22,032 nucleotides of DNA, taken from Apostichopus californicus. Lineage: Eukaryota; Echinodermata; Holothuroidea; Aspidochirotida; Stichopodidae. The notes beneath the pieces were generated by a model. The model saw nothing but the letters and a program-made list of their open reading frames with translations, did not search any database and was not told the DNA's origin. Location of the stretch: positions 1 through 22,032 of the forward strand of contig JAIPMN010005023.1 of NCBI GenBank assembly GCA_020650975.1, written 5' to 3'. The position numbers and the translations under genes were made by a program. The first letter of the stretch is position 1, and each line of letters opens with the position of its first letter. Shown piece after piece: positions 11,201 through 20,078 of this stretch.

Positions 11201-14200
11201 ACATTAGACTCCACAAATGTGATTCAAGCTATTTATTATCATATAGTCACTTGAGATGATTAGATTACCACCAAATGATGGCACTATTTTGGAGAGAGAG
11301 AGAGAAGAAAAAACACTTTAATACTGTACTGTAGCTACTAATAGAACAATGCCCACAACAGTAATGGCACAAATAGCTCTACATTATCAGTGAATTCACT
11401 CAATTTAGAATACTGAAGTAGCCTACACTGTTGTCTGTACTGTAATACATTTGTACACTTACCACATAACTTAAAGAATTTAAAGCCATATCACTTATAA
11501 ATTGATGTTACGCTTGATCATAAACTGTACATTTTTGAGTTTTTGCATTAATGTCGCAATATATCCCGTTTCTTAAAATCTTGGAAAGCATTTAAATTTT
11601 CGATACAATTAAACGTTAGCATTCATAGCCTACACCTAGATTTAGACAGCAGATGTATTGTACCTAAGATAGCCTATTTTGTATTTAGCTTGTGGATGAA
11701 GCTATTGTACTCATGTACACATTAACACCTGAATTCCTATAGTAGCACATTTGCATAGCAAATGTACCAAGCTGAGCTCCTACAGTATTTTGCCAATTTA
11801 AAAAATCGGTGCTGAAGATGTTTTATCCATGAACCGTTGAGGATTTAAGTTATTGTACAAGGTACAGATTTTACTTTTTCATATGAGCAGAAATACTTGT
11901 TAATTTTGAGTAAAATCTAGGTGGAATGGAAATATTGCTATGAAACTGTAACTTGCCCTAAAGGACATTCTTTTGAATTGAATTGACATACTGTACTTGA
12001 TTACGGGATACTTGAAAATATGAGATCAAACACATAATGTAAACTAGCAGAGCTATTAACATTCTTCGAAGTGACAAGTCAACACGCACAATTAATGCAA
12101 GTACGATACTGTAAGGTTTTGTTGACTAGACACCTGACGATCAATGCACAGGCCGAACACGTTATGTACAGTACTGCACCTCTGTGCCTGGTTAACTGTA
12201 AGTCTACGGAAGGCAATACTGTCTCCACCGTCTAGATGCAACACTGTGCATTAAAAGGTTATATGATGCTTGTCCATAGTGTATACATGTAGACTGCATA
12301 TAATTTCAAACCATGAATTTTATCTCATTCATCATCGTTCTCGAGTGATTTCTCTTTTATTTTTTCTGCCTCGTTGAAGGAAATTGCATTACCGTGGCAA
12401 TGATTCAATTTGGCGAAAAGAAATTGTGTCGTATGAGACGTATGATGCGTGCTGACGAATCTGTGGGGTGTTCGAAGAATGTTTTTTATTTCTTCTTTCT
12501 TTTTACCTTATATAGAGAGATTGCAGCCAGTTATACGGCTCTGTCTGCCATTTGGAAGATATCTGGGATGGCAAATTGGGAGAGTGTACACAATTGTGTA
12601 ATTAAAAGAGTTACGGAGAGATCTGTTAGCTAGGAGATGCATGCAGGTATTTAATACGTATATATACTATTAGGGGGAGCACAAAAGTTTGGATGTACAC
12701 CAGACAGTGTATGTTATGATTATGATTATTATTAGCCTATCAGGTTAATATTTCCATGCTAAGACAATTTGCACACAATGCAGGCAGTGCTCATTAAGAG
12801 GTGATGAGAGGAGGTTTAACTGGGTCATTCCATATCAAATCACCAGATTTTGGAGTATGTTGTGGTAGAACCTCTTCTAAAAATTACCATAAAATAAGCA
12901 TATTCTGAAAATTTGAGTTGCATTGCTTCAGACTTGGCCGAATTATCACACTTTGAAATTTCGCAATTTGTCGCCACCGTGGCATTTTGGCATTTTCATG
13001 ATTTTGGAGGTCTGATTTCTCAGCAGTTAAACATCCTACTACCTTCATATTCCAAAAGTCCATAGATTATATCCCATAAAATGGGATATAAATTTAGGCT
13101 ATAAAAGTATTGTCTTGTGGAGTTAGGTCAACTGTAAAAACACGCCAAAATATTCAATTTTTGTATTTTTTGCTGAAAAATATGCCATTTTTAGTGATAA
13201 ATTACTCATAAATACTGCTTCAGAATACTTGATTCTTTCAGAGGTTATGATATCTAGTGCAAACAAAACAAAATAATGATTACAACGCTTTCCTGCAATA
13301 ATACTTTCTTAAGGAGTGCAGCTCTAAAGTTGCTAATTCATGCTGCGATTCAACATGACGAAGGGGTTTTTGATGCCTGTGTCAACTTGGCTTTCCTGCA
13401 TGTACATAATGAACAAACCTAATGTTGTCATGTCTATAGATATTTCTTTATTATTTCAACTTTCAGAGCAGAACAATCTTTATGGGGTGGTGCCATGTTT
13501 GGCTGTCAAAACTAATTGTACTGCACTGCTTTTCTTTCTTTTCATTTTTTGCTGAAGTACACAAGTTTATTGTCAAATCACTTCAACATATTGCGGAAAA
13601 GATGAGAGAATAAAATGCTGGATCTTTATGCCACATCTCATGTGACTGGTCGTAGCTTCTTAAACAGTCAAATCCAGTACAACTTAATGTTCGTGCCAGC
13701 GCTCAGAAGCCAACAATGACGAGTTCAAACAGCCCATCACACAAAAAATAATAACAACAATAATCATAAAAAATAAATCACAAAAATATGAAAAAATTAA
13801 CATTGTCACAAACAATGAAACCTCTCTTTACATGCAGTTAAATTTGTTCAGTAACATATTAAAATTATGATCGGCTATCGTAAGTTATCCCTTGTACAAC
13901 TCACAGACAGTTACCACTTGTAACTCTCATTGTGGAAGCCCAACAGTAAATTCCTTCCATCAATGTCACAGACATGTACATAAACATAAGATGCACTGTG
14001 CAGTACGGGTCACTGAGTGTTTGGCGCAATGAACCTTATGCATACAGTATATGCGCGTATTCTATAAAACACACGGCCTAACCTCTAATGAACGCGGACA
14101 CGGACTTATTTAGTCTTTTATAAGTTGTTATTGGTAAACATTTTCCGTACTTGACAAAATGGGGGAGGAAACATTTTTTCAATGCTCGTTCGTAATTTGC

Positions 14201-17200
14201 GATATATATGCATACAGGCCTATTTGGTCGGTGGTTATGTTAATGGTACCTACACTGTAGCCTTGACCTTGCACATGCCTTTATAGCTTCCTATCATAGA
14301 GTCAGCCAGTAAACTGGAAAATTTAACTGGGTGAGTGACAGTTTTTTTTCTTCTCATTTTGTTTTATAGAATTATGTATAAATTATGTAATAAAATGCTT
14401 AAATTTCTAAGGGGCCTTATAAGCTCCCTTTACTCCTGACCAGGGGCTTTCCCTTTGGAACCCCACCAGATGACTTCGAACGAGATCGCTGGCACAAACA
14501 CTGGTACTACTAGATTGAAGAAAATCAAGTACAACCTTGCTATTAATAAACCTTCAAACTGACAAAGACAACTGGTTAATAGGAACGCTCAATTTTATCA
14601 CCTTCAATCTTATCTTCGACAATTCATGGTAATTTTGGTAAATTTCAAAGAAAACACAAACCCAACAATCATCGTTGATCTACTTGAGATCTAACTGCCA
14701 GAAATAAGTTCTCTAAGTAGCTAAGGAAAATCATATCCCATTTTAGCAGATATCACAGATCTTAATGTTACTTCACATACAACGCGTGATCAAGTCTAAA
14801 TATGACAACAACGTGCATGTACTTCAATTGGTTATGCGTTGTTTTATTAAGATGTGTACATTCTGTTTAGAAGGGTTTTGAAAATGCTGTTCATCTAAAC
14901 TACTGAAGCTATTCAAATGACCCAATGATCCTATTGCTTTCAATGTCAACACTGTTAACGTTTTGTCCTGACAATTTAAAAAAAAAAAAAAAATGAAAAT
15001 TCATGATTCCCAGATCCTAGTGTCTCTACAGATGGGGTGGGCTACCTAAGGCCCGCGGGCCACATACGGTGATTTTTTTGCTGCCCGTGAGATGTCTCAA
15101 GAAACAGAAAAAAATCAATATATTTTACATCATCACAAAAAACGAGCTAGCTGCTTAGAATTTATCGGCACTAATGATGCTGTCAGGTAGGTAGTCCCAA
15201 TTAATCCCCATTAATTATCAACTGTACTGTATTGACATTATGTTTTTGTGAATACAGATTAAGTACACACACCTATTGATTGAAAGTCCTCGGAATCAAA
15301 GGTTTGAAATCAACAGCAGGTCGCTGGTTAGGTGCGGCCCAGTCAATTTTTCACTCTTTATATCTGGCCCATTCATTCAAAAAGGTTGCCCACCCCTGAT
15401 CTACAGTATGACATCACAGATTTTCTCCCAAATGGAACAAGACTCTCCTTAGATGTTTGCGAGAGTTGTTCAAAACAAAGAACTCACATTTAAAAGCTAA
15501 AGATGATAGTTGGGTGTTTTTTGTTCCTCGAAGGATTGAATGATGAAAGAATGCTCTATCTTTGTTACAACCAGCGGGATCTTCCTCAAGTGTTCAAGTA
15601 AATTACTTCTGTTAGTGCCGGTGAATATAAAACTCTAGCTGACAGTGCTGTTCACAATACTTCAACCCAACCCAGCAGAAACTGAAGGGTCTCACCTTAT
15701 TCTTTATTCTTCCTGTTTCGACTGGTAGACTCTATACCATTGGTGATTTAATATATATTAGCGAGCACTTGAAGTTGTACAGCTTTGTACTACTTTCAGT
15801 ACACAGTATACAGTAGGTGGGCTTTACTCGCCCGTAGATCCAATTAGCTAAGTATAGGCAAGTTAACGTAATTTTGAAAAGAACCATGTCAAATTCCTAT
15901 GTAGTACGGTTAGCAACTTGTGGAGGGGAGAATGGGGGATGGGGGCATTGTAGGACACTAGGACATAAGAGGAACACAATGGGGTACATTGCAAACTATT
16001 TTTTTCAAAGGGCACTGATGGTACAGCATCCTATGTAAAGAGATTTTGCAAGTTCATACAGTGCCTTTAATTCAGAGAGCTGGTTAGCTTTTCTGATTCC
16101 AGACAGGTTCAACATACTTTGCAATATTGAACAAATCTATCGAAAAAAAACTGGTTTGCTTTTCTGATTTCTAACAAGTTCCGCATGAGTTCACAATAAT
16201 ACCTTGCATACATTGAACAACTACATGAAAAAAAAGCATACATTGCAGCATTTTGTGCCACTGGAAGGGTCCTGGTTTGAGGGTTGTGGAAACCTTTGTC
16301 TGAACAAAGCAAAAGGCACTATTGTTATTAAAAGCCATTGGTTACATCAGTATATTGTTGAGCCCTGAGCTGGTCTAGTGTATTTTGGCACTGGAGAGCA
16401 TTCCAAGCCAATCACACATTATATCATAAACTAACTGCAGTATAAGTTTGTCTGGGTGAATTATGAAACACATTAACAGATAAAAATTAGCTCCAACTCA
16501 TAACAACAATTCCCAAATTGATGCATATAATGAAAAAACCAAAACAATTTGGAATTGATTTATATTGTCACCTGTGAATGACAGAGCAACAAATTAGTGT
16601 TGACAGTCTGTATAAGTTGATAATAAAAATTCACAACCGATTCTGCAAACATGAATGTATTATCGTTAATGTTAGCCAGTCATCAGGAATGGTATTTATT
16701 TTCATTTATATATCGTCTTTGCAGGGTCCATAATAACTCAGTCGCTGTAGGCATCGCACAGAACTGTATTCTGGCAACTGTTCACACTTTACTAACCGTG
16801 AGCTACTTTTGATGTAAAGATTTTACTGTAAAATTGTCAAGAAATTGCGTACTGTCACTTACCTTTGTTTAAGACAATTATAGTAACACAGTAGTAGACT
16901 CTTGTTGATTTTACCTTGACCCAAAATACTTCAGGCTCACACATGTGTATGAATGTATACATTATGCCATGAGTATGCATACATACATTATTCCATGTAC
17001 ATGAATGCATGCATTGTGCCATGTGTATGTATGCATACATTGTGCCATGTGGATGCATGTATACATTATGCTATGAGTATGCATACATACATTATTCCAT
17101 GTATATGAATGCATACATTATTCCATGTATATATGAATGCATACATTGTGCCATGTTTTTGCATGTATACATTATGCCATGTGTATGCATGTATACATTG

Positions 17201-20078
17201 TGCCAGGTGTATGAATGTATACATTATGCCTTGTGTATGCGTGTATACATTATGCCATGTGTATGCATGTATACATTATGCCATGTGTATGCATGTATAC
17301 ATTATCCAATGTGTATGCATGTATACATTATGCTGTCAGAACCAGGCAGCAATATATTTACCACTGGAGCAGGGACAGAATGACCACAGAACAGTAGATG
17401 ATGTATAAGTGACAATAATGCCAGGTAATAATGTCAAGTAATTAAGTACCATCAGTGAGTAAATGTTTGAGACTTTGATATGCTTTGTTCCTATTTACAT
17501 CATTGTTATATTTGCATCACAACACAGGAGCAACCAGATCCGGCTAAATGAGAGGCAGGACAATAACAAGCTAATTGTTAATTTGTAATCTGCAATCAGT
17601 CAGAAACTGCAGGAAAACAAATTGTCAACAGTAACAAATAGAGCATAACTCACTGTAAAATAATTTAAGAGTGCATAAATAGGGAGGAGATATGTAAGCA
17701 CTGAGCAGACCCTGAAAGCGCCACCTACCCTTTCCAAAGAGGACCTGCCTCATGTAGAAATATTCTTCCTCTGCATCATAGTACTTTGTATATGAGCCAG
17801 TTTGGTGACCACCGCCTCTCGATTCACTCCAGTGAACCTGAAATGAGGAAAATTACAGTAGGACATGACATGATAGAATAACAGAAAAATATTGTACAAT
17901 GTAAGCTTTTTTATATCCATTTATTTCAATTGAACCACTATCTCCTCCCCCGCCCCCCCCCATCCCCCAACCCCATCTTCCAATGATAACATATTTCATT
18001 GAAACTATAGTCAACAAGATCATGTCTTACCACATACATGTATTATTCAAGTTTTAAAGAACATGTGTGCACACAAATTCATAACAATAACCCCCCTAAT
18101 ATTGCTGGTACACAGTCAGAAGGCTATTCATTTATATATCCAATTATTCTATCACAAGTGTACCCAAGTAATGTATATACTTAATGTCTTCCCTCGATTG
18201 TCATGTAAGGTCCCATAGGCTTCACTACAGTTATATCATTTATAAAGCCCCAGAAAATTGCTTATGGGTTGCAAGTGGTCAACAGACTCACTCTTTTACA
18301 ACTGTGTACATATACAGTTAGTCCCCTTCTTATCAAAGTAGGGCATCTGTATTATGCTGGACAGAGGATATAATTGCAAACAATATGAATGTACCACTTG
18401 ATATATATGGTAGATTTTGTTTGCAGGTATGAACTTCTCAACTGATTTTCTCCTAAAAATACACTGGAAGGGTTCACTTTTTCTAGTGCTTTAGTACTTC
18501 CTGAATACATTTCCTGCTCAGCATTTTTAAGGAAAGCTGTGAGCTTCACTGAGAGTGTTGTCTGCAGTTATCACAATAACAACGAGTGGAATTGTGATAC
18601 GTTTATATGTGCTGGTTTGAAGAAGTAATTAGTACTGTACGTAGGCTTAAATCTGTATTTTCCTTTCAAAAGAGGCTTTTCCCTTCTATCAGTACCTGCG
18701 AACTAGTGCTGATTGTCGACTCTTACATTTGTAGTCGATTAATCCCACAGCTCTTCTCGCAATTACTCGGTTACAATTATGAGTTATGACGTCATCATTG
18801 TCATTTTTACATTGCAGAAATACAGTCAAAACAAATTTCCTCCATAAAACATGTTTGAAGACATGACAAATACATTGGCAATCGTAAAAATATTAATAAC
18901 TTACGAATTTGCGATTATGCGCAATGATCAACATTGAGCACTAGGACTGAATGTTGGAAAGCAGAACAAGTGTATTACTGACAAGCAAATGCATGAATCT
19001 AACCGGAGCAGGTGCTTGCCGATTTTTAACACAGCACAGTGATAGCTAGCTGGTCACAGGGGTCGAAGAACTGTACATAAACTTAGTGATGAAATACAGT
19101 TCTGTATATTTGAGCATAGGCAAAACTTTCTAGGCTAGGCTGAATGGTTGTTTTTGATAGGTTAGGCTATTTTTCCAAAGCAGATTAGTGCTAGCTTGTA
19201 GTCAAGTAATCGCAACTTAGGTCTTGAGCGCAATTAATCGAACTTCCAAAGTGTAATCGCCACTACTGGCGATTAATCGATTACAACTATCAGCACCCTA
19301 CTGCATACTGTACTGTCCATGATCTGAGTTTGACAAAGAGAAACATTAAGTAGGTCTGAGTTTATAATGAAACAGGAAAAAGGAATATGATACAAGGCAA
19401 CAGCAGAGACAGTGTAATGGTCTAAAAGTGACCCCATACTTATTTTGACTCATATCAAGCTTGTCCCCAACCAGTTCTGCCAAGATACTAGTCATGGGGA
19501 TTGACGTTAAAACTATAGCCTATAGCTAGTAGGAGCCCTACAGGCTACAGTATAGCTCAATTGACGCACTTACTTACAAGGCAGTGCACTATCGTGTAGG
19601 GCTTGTCGCATCATTCATAGTGTAGGCCTAACCTACATAAACCTAACCCAAGTGGTCACGGTTTGGCCTTACTTAAGTAAAGGTATTGAATACCTTGATA
19701 CTGTAATCTTCTTGCTTAATAACATACTATTACTAAGAGTAAGACTAGAGCTAAGGAATTCTACTGACACTGTGACAGGGACCGAGGCCTAACATTGGGC
19801 ATAGGCCCAGGTGATTGTAGGCTAGGCATAGGCCTATGTGCATTATGGTAATCATGTTTATTCGATTGAATTATATGAAGATTAGTGCGACAACATTTCT
19901 TATGTTATAAACCAGTGAAAATCCATACCCTCGCTAAACCTCTCATGTAGATGCGAATTCCCCGCATCTTCATGTCACCTCGTAAGTCAACGGCAACATG
20001 ACCGGACACCGTTTCACCAGCAGTGTAAACATTCTTGTTGTAGTCTAAGACGATGTGGAAATCTTTTAATTTCACCAT
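2148..20078 (-). CDS. ARRDC3-like: Alpha-arrestin (ARRDC2/3/4-like), 5' part; join of four exons, 3' part beyond the left edge
   Basis: Gene-level entry for exons 20078-19929, 17837-17729, 3461-3383 and 2295-2148 on the minus strand. The splice phases agree at every junction (0, 1, 2) and the join gives 162 uninterrupted codons that end in phase 0. The predicted protein matches the N-terminal arrestin domain of vertebrate ARRDC3 as I know it: a TAGETVSGHV strand near residues 19-28, a VHWSES block at 51-56, an ATSFEGKYG block near 116-124 and the near-identical family block HIDINTQSLL at 153-162. From family knowledge, alpha-arrestins are cytosolic or endosomal adaptors that recruit NEDD4-family ubiquitin ligases through C-terminal PPxY motifs to membrane cargo. 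Those motifs and the C-terminal arrestin domain are missing here because the window ends inside intron 4. It could equally be the single invertebrate gene ancestral to ARRDC2, ARRDC3, ARRDC4 and TXNIP, so the exact orthologue is unsure. Confidence 0.93.
2403..2457 (+). repeat. Degenerate 12-bp tandem repeat (AATACAACCATC)
   Basis: Two exact adjacent 12-bp units (2403-2414, 2415-2426) are followed by a broken unit, a variant unit (2435-2446) and an AATC run. Further ATCAA words continue to about 2480. Confidence 0.7.
3057..3172 (+). repeat. T-rich low-complexity tract (A-rich in the gene's sense strand)
   Basis: About 115 bp are almost entirely T with scattered A and occasional G, e.g. TTTATTTATTTT and TTTTTGATTTG motifs. 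It may be an expanded poly-A tail of an old retroelement in minus orientation, but no element body was recognised next to it. Confidence 0.75.
3383..3461 (-). CDS. ARRDC3-like: ARRDC exon 3 (residues 87-112, plus two bases)
   Basis: This 79-nt exon sits between acceptor TTACAG (3462-3467) and a consensus donor GTAAGT (3382-3377). In the frame set by exon 2 it reads DEHEGGSNPTLRTGHHELRF and then VFQIPC, with two bases of a Gly codon left over. This is the arrestin segment with the conserved pattern SGRHEYAFSFELP in ARRDC3. The overlapping minus-strand frame that gives a longer open reading (MSTKVAVIPHYAP...) is a shadow. An ATG at the first base of the exon is not a start but part of the Asp-Glu codons. 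Confidence 0.92.
4848..4868 (+). repeat. G-quadruplex-type G-run cluster
   Basis: Four G runs of 5, 3, 4 and 6 are separated by single A bases, a compact G4 pattern on the plus strand. This is the template side of the ARRDC gene, so the pre-mRNA carries C runs here. Confidence 0.7.
5410..5446 (+). repeat. Tandem duplication of an 18-bp unit (CTAATAGAGCTCATAAA)
   Basis: The word CTAATAGAGCTCATAAA occurs twice in immediate succession, the signature of a recent local duplication. It lies about 75 bp before a hairpin-tail motif that may belong to a retroelement. Confidence 0.65.
5515..5575 (+). repeat. Possible 3' tail of a non-LTR element or SINE (AGCGCAC hairpin, GCGCTATATAA)
   Basis: TTTGTAAAGCGCAC is followed by GTGCGCTATATAAGA, with 7-bp complementary arms AGCGCAC (5521-5527) and GTGCGCT (5544-5550). 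Similar AAAGCGC...GCGCTATATAA tails are, from memory, common at the ends of dispersed repeats in aquatic animals. The body of the element was not delimited. Confidence 0.4.
6745..7001 (+). other. Candidate plus-strand terminal exon or gene fragment, unrecognised
   Basis: From a possible acceptor ACCAG at 6766-6770 the frame runs open to TGA at 6979-6981 without an ATG at its start. It contains the blocks DTTDSRYDSTVYVEKRKWLG and EGKLLKVFQETSQVVSAASR and ends LKGFFGF. The residue mix (Lys/Glu/Val/Ser-rich, amphipathic) is more protein-like than the other intronic frames. I do not recognise a family and no upstream exon was found. Chance or an old gene fragment remain likely. Confidence 0.2.
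7395..7439 (+). repeat. G-rich tract with an 11-G run
   Basis: G runs of 4, 3, 11, 3 and 4 occur within 45 bp, meeting a loose G-quadruplex pattern on the plus strand. Confidence 0.6.
7968..8016 (+). repeat. Degenerate GT microsatellite
   Basis: A GTGTGT-rich stretch is interrupted by GCATGCGT and GTGGGTGC variants. The minus-strand frame through it, with an IHTHIHTHPRTHACTH-type translation, is an artefact of the repeat. Confidence 0.85.
8120..8587 (+). mobile_element. Non-autonomous hAT-type MITE with perfect 8-bp target duplication
   Basis: The 468-bp element starts with TAAGGTGACCA and ends with its exact complement TGGTCACCTTA, 11-bp perfect terminal inverted repeats. Both sides carry the identical 8-bp direct repeat CTGTAGAG (8112-8119 and 8588-8595), the target-site duplication length typical of hAT elements. 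The interior has no transposase frame. The right end is packed with TCGGGGACA words and a perfect hairpin (8555-8573). The left part has four G runs at 8176-8200. The intact ends and perfect duplication suggest a fairly young insertion. Confidence 0.92.
8555..8573 (+). repeat. Perfect hairpin inside the hAT right end
   Basis: Arms GTCCCCGA and TCGGGGAC are separated by AAA, immediately inside the right terminal inverted repeat. It is part of the subterminal repeat cluster that could serve as transposase binding sites. Confidence 0.8.
9438..10150 (+). mobile_element. Possible decayed relative of the TAAGGTGACCA hAT family
   Basis: A left end with TAAGGTGACCATATTTTTT (9438-9456) and a right end whose complement reads AAGGTGACCATATTTGA (10134-10150) face each other about 710 bp apart and share 15 bp. 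The flanks do not show a matching 8-bp duplication and the inside lacks the TCGGGGACA cluster. This may be an old element or two unrelated fragments. Confidence 0.4.
10340..10620 (+). repeat. Dispersed repeat copy A (no insertion)
   Basis: Blocks such as ATGACCAAATGATGCCATTG, CAGATCCTAGT, TGACATCACAGA, GAGATGTTTGAG and GATTGTTGGG recur in the same order in the copy at about 14880-15540. The two are diverged and have no recognisable coding capacity. The family and its true ends are unknown. Confidence 0.6.
12817..13320 (+). repeat. Probable interspersed repeat starting TGGGTCATTCCATATC
   Basis: The stretch opens with TGGGTCATTCCATATCAAAT, a word I associate with repetitive elements in invertebrate genomes. 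It contains a perfect hairpin at 13067-13091 (arms TTATATCCCAT and ATGGGATATAA, loop AAA). No matching inverted end was found in the window, so the right border is arbitrary. Confidence 0.3.
14880..15540 (+). repeat. Dispersed repeat copy B, interrupted by a hAT MITE
   Basis: This is the second copy of the repeat at 10340-10620, with shared ordered blocks (CAAATGACCCAATGATCC, CAGATCCTAGT, ATGACATCACAGA, TTAGATGTTTGCG, GATAGTTGGG). Its continuity is broken by the element at 15032-15398. A run of about 16 A near 14980 also distinguishes it. Confidence 0.6.
15032..15398 (+). mobile_element. Non-autonomous hAT MITE (CAGGGGTGGGC-type ends)
   Basis: The left end ATGGGGTGGGCTACCT and the complement of the right end, CAGGGGTGGGCAACCT, are inverted repeats with the outermost two bases and one inner base differing. 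The flanking direct repeats CTCTACAG (15024-15031) and ATCTACAG (15399-15406) match at 7 of 8 positions, as expected for an ageing hAT insertion. A GGCCCGCGGGCC palindrome sits just inside the left end and GGTGCGGCCCA and TCTGGCCCA words near the right end, a pattern familiar from hAT miniature elements. No coding capacity. The empty-site copy at 10340-10620 supports the borders. Confidence 0.82.
16080..16235 (+). repeat. Two-copy diverged tandem duplication (about 71 and 85 bp)
   Basis: Each copy begins CTGGTTNGCTTTTCTGATT, passes through CAGGTTC/CAAGTTC and CATTGAACAA-like words, and ends with an A run of about eight (16080-16150 and 16151-16235). The minus-strand frame across it is a shadow. 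Confidence 0.6.
16941..17332 (+). repeat. 26-bp tandem array, 15 units
   Basis: The 392 bp divide exactly into fourteen 26-bp units and one 28-bp unit (the eighth, with an extra AT). The core reads CATGTGTATGCATGTATAC followed by ATTATGC. The later units are almost identical, the first eight more diverged. Units 2 and 6 differ at one base, and 3/7 and 4/8 are also most alike, so a four-unit (104-bp) block seems to have been duplicated. Because 26 is not a multiple of three, all plus-strand frames stay open with Cys/Tyr/Met/His-rich translations; these are not genes. Confidence 0.95.
17729..17837 (-). CDS. ARRDC3-like: ARRDC exon 2 (residues 51-86)
   Basis: This exon is 109 nt long, follows the acceptor TTTCAG at 17838-17843 and ends at donor GTAGGT (17728-17723). 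It gives 36 codons plus one base. The peptide starts VHWSESRGGG and contains SYTKYYDAEEEYFYMR and QVLFGK. This matches the ARRDC3 stretch containing VRWTESRNAG, AYTQNYTEEVEYF and the DILIG block. The length fits the family without a gap. It is too short to appear as a stand-alone ORF and was found from the expected continuation of exon 1. Its G-terminal phase-1 base joins exon 3 to make the codon GAT (Asp). Confidence 0.92.
17947..17974 (-). promoter_or_regulatory. G-quadruplex-type motif in the transcript, about 110 nt before exon 2
   Basis: On the minus (sense) strand four G runs of 4, 5, 9 and 5 are separated by loops of 2, 2 and 1 bases. This is a near-ideal G4 pattern lying upstream of the exon 2 acceptor, where it could affect splicing. 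The role is inferred only. Confidence 0.5.
18704..19300 (+). mobile_element. hAT-like miniature element with TAATCGATTA-type ends
   Basis: The left end TAGTGCTGATTGTCGAC and the complement of the right end TAGGGTGCTGATAGTTG are imperfect inverted repeats, both followed by GATTAATC words. Flanking 8-bp sequences CTGCGAAC (18696-18703) and CTGCATAC (19301-19308) agree at 6 of 8 positions, suggesting an old target duplication. About 597 bp, no transposase frame. Confidence 0.6.
19929..20078 (-). CDS. ARRDC3-like: ARRDC exon 1 (start codon to residue 50)
   Basis: This exon encodes 50 codons from an ATG at 20078-20076 to a phase-0 donor (GTATGG) directly after 19929. The ATG has A at -3 and G at +4, a strong context. 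An in-frame TAG lies eight codons upstream (20102-20100), so no longer N-terminus is possible without another exon; the in-frame upstream TTG at 20090 is not a credible start. The peptide begins MVKLKDFHIVLDYNKNVYTA and continues with GETVSGHV, the first beta-strands of an arrestin N-domain, as in ARRDC3 (YSSGDTVSGRV). It ends IYMRGLAR, matching the IHARGHAK segment of the family. Reading through the donor adds VWIFTGL and a stop, which has no counterpart in the family and marks the intron. Confidence 0.93.

Larger units (their letters stand above)
3462..17728 (-). other. Intron 2 of the ARRDC gene (about 14.3 kb)
   Basis: The flanking exons join in phase 1 without a gap relative to vertebrate ARRDC proteins, so no constitutive exon is missing inside. 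The intron holds the hAT elements, dispersed repeats, G-rich tracts and 26-bp array listed separately. Open frames on either strand here are short and mostly lack an ATG, and none shows family similarity. Stretches 3500-4800, 5600-7380, 10620-12800, 13100-14880 and 15540-16900 contain nothing further that I can name beyond AT-rich unique-looking sequence and short simple repeats. Confidence 0.8.
17838..19928 (-). other. Intron 1 of the ARRDC gene
   Basis: This 2.1-kb phase-0 intron is bounded by GTATGG and TTTCAG. It contains the C-run cluster at 17947-17974, the hAT-like element at 18704-19300 and a TAGGCC-rich zone toward exon 1. The open frames at 18352-18549 (minus) and 18607-18789 (plus) have no ATG-led, family-like character. 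Confidence 0.85.

Noticed and set aside
12394..12633. Plus-strand frame with Phe-rich middle considered as a small membrane protein
   Set aside because: The Phe run comes from a T-rich stretch and nothing else suggests a gene.
16855..17058. Minus-strand frame with repeated MHPHGTMYAYIHMAQ-like motif
   Set aside because: Same tandem array read on the other strand.
16941..17332. CRISPR-like array
   Set aside because: Units are contiguous 26-bp repeats with no distinct spacers, in an animal intron.
17009..17408. Three overlapping plus-strand frames with Cys/Tyr/Met/His-rich repeats that look like a small repetitive secreted protein
   Set aside because: They are translations of the 26-bp tandem array in its three frames; the frames are open only because the unit lacks stops, and the reading shifts every unit.
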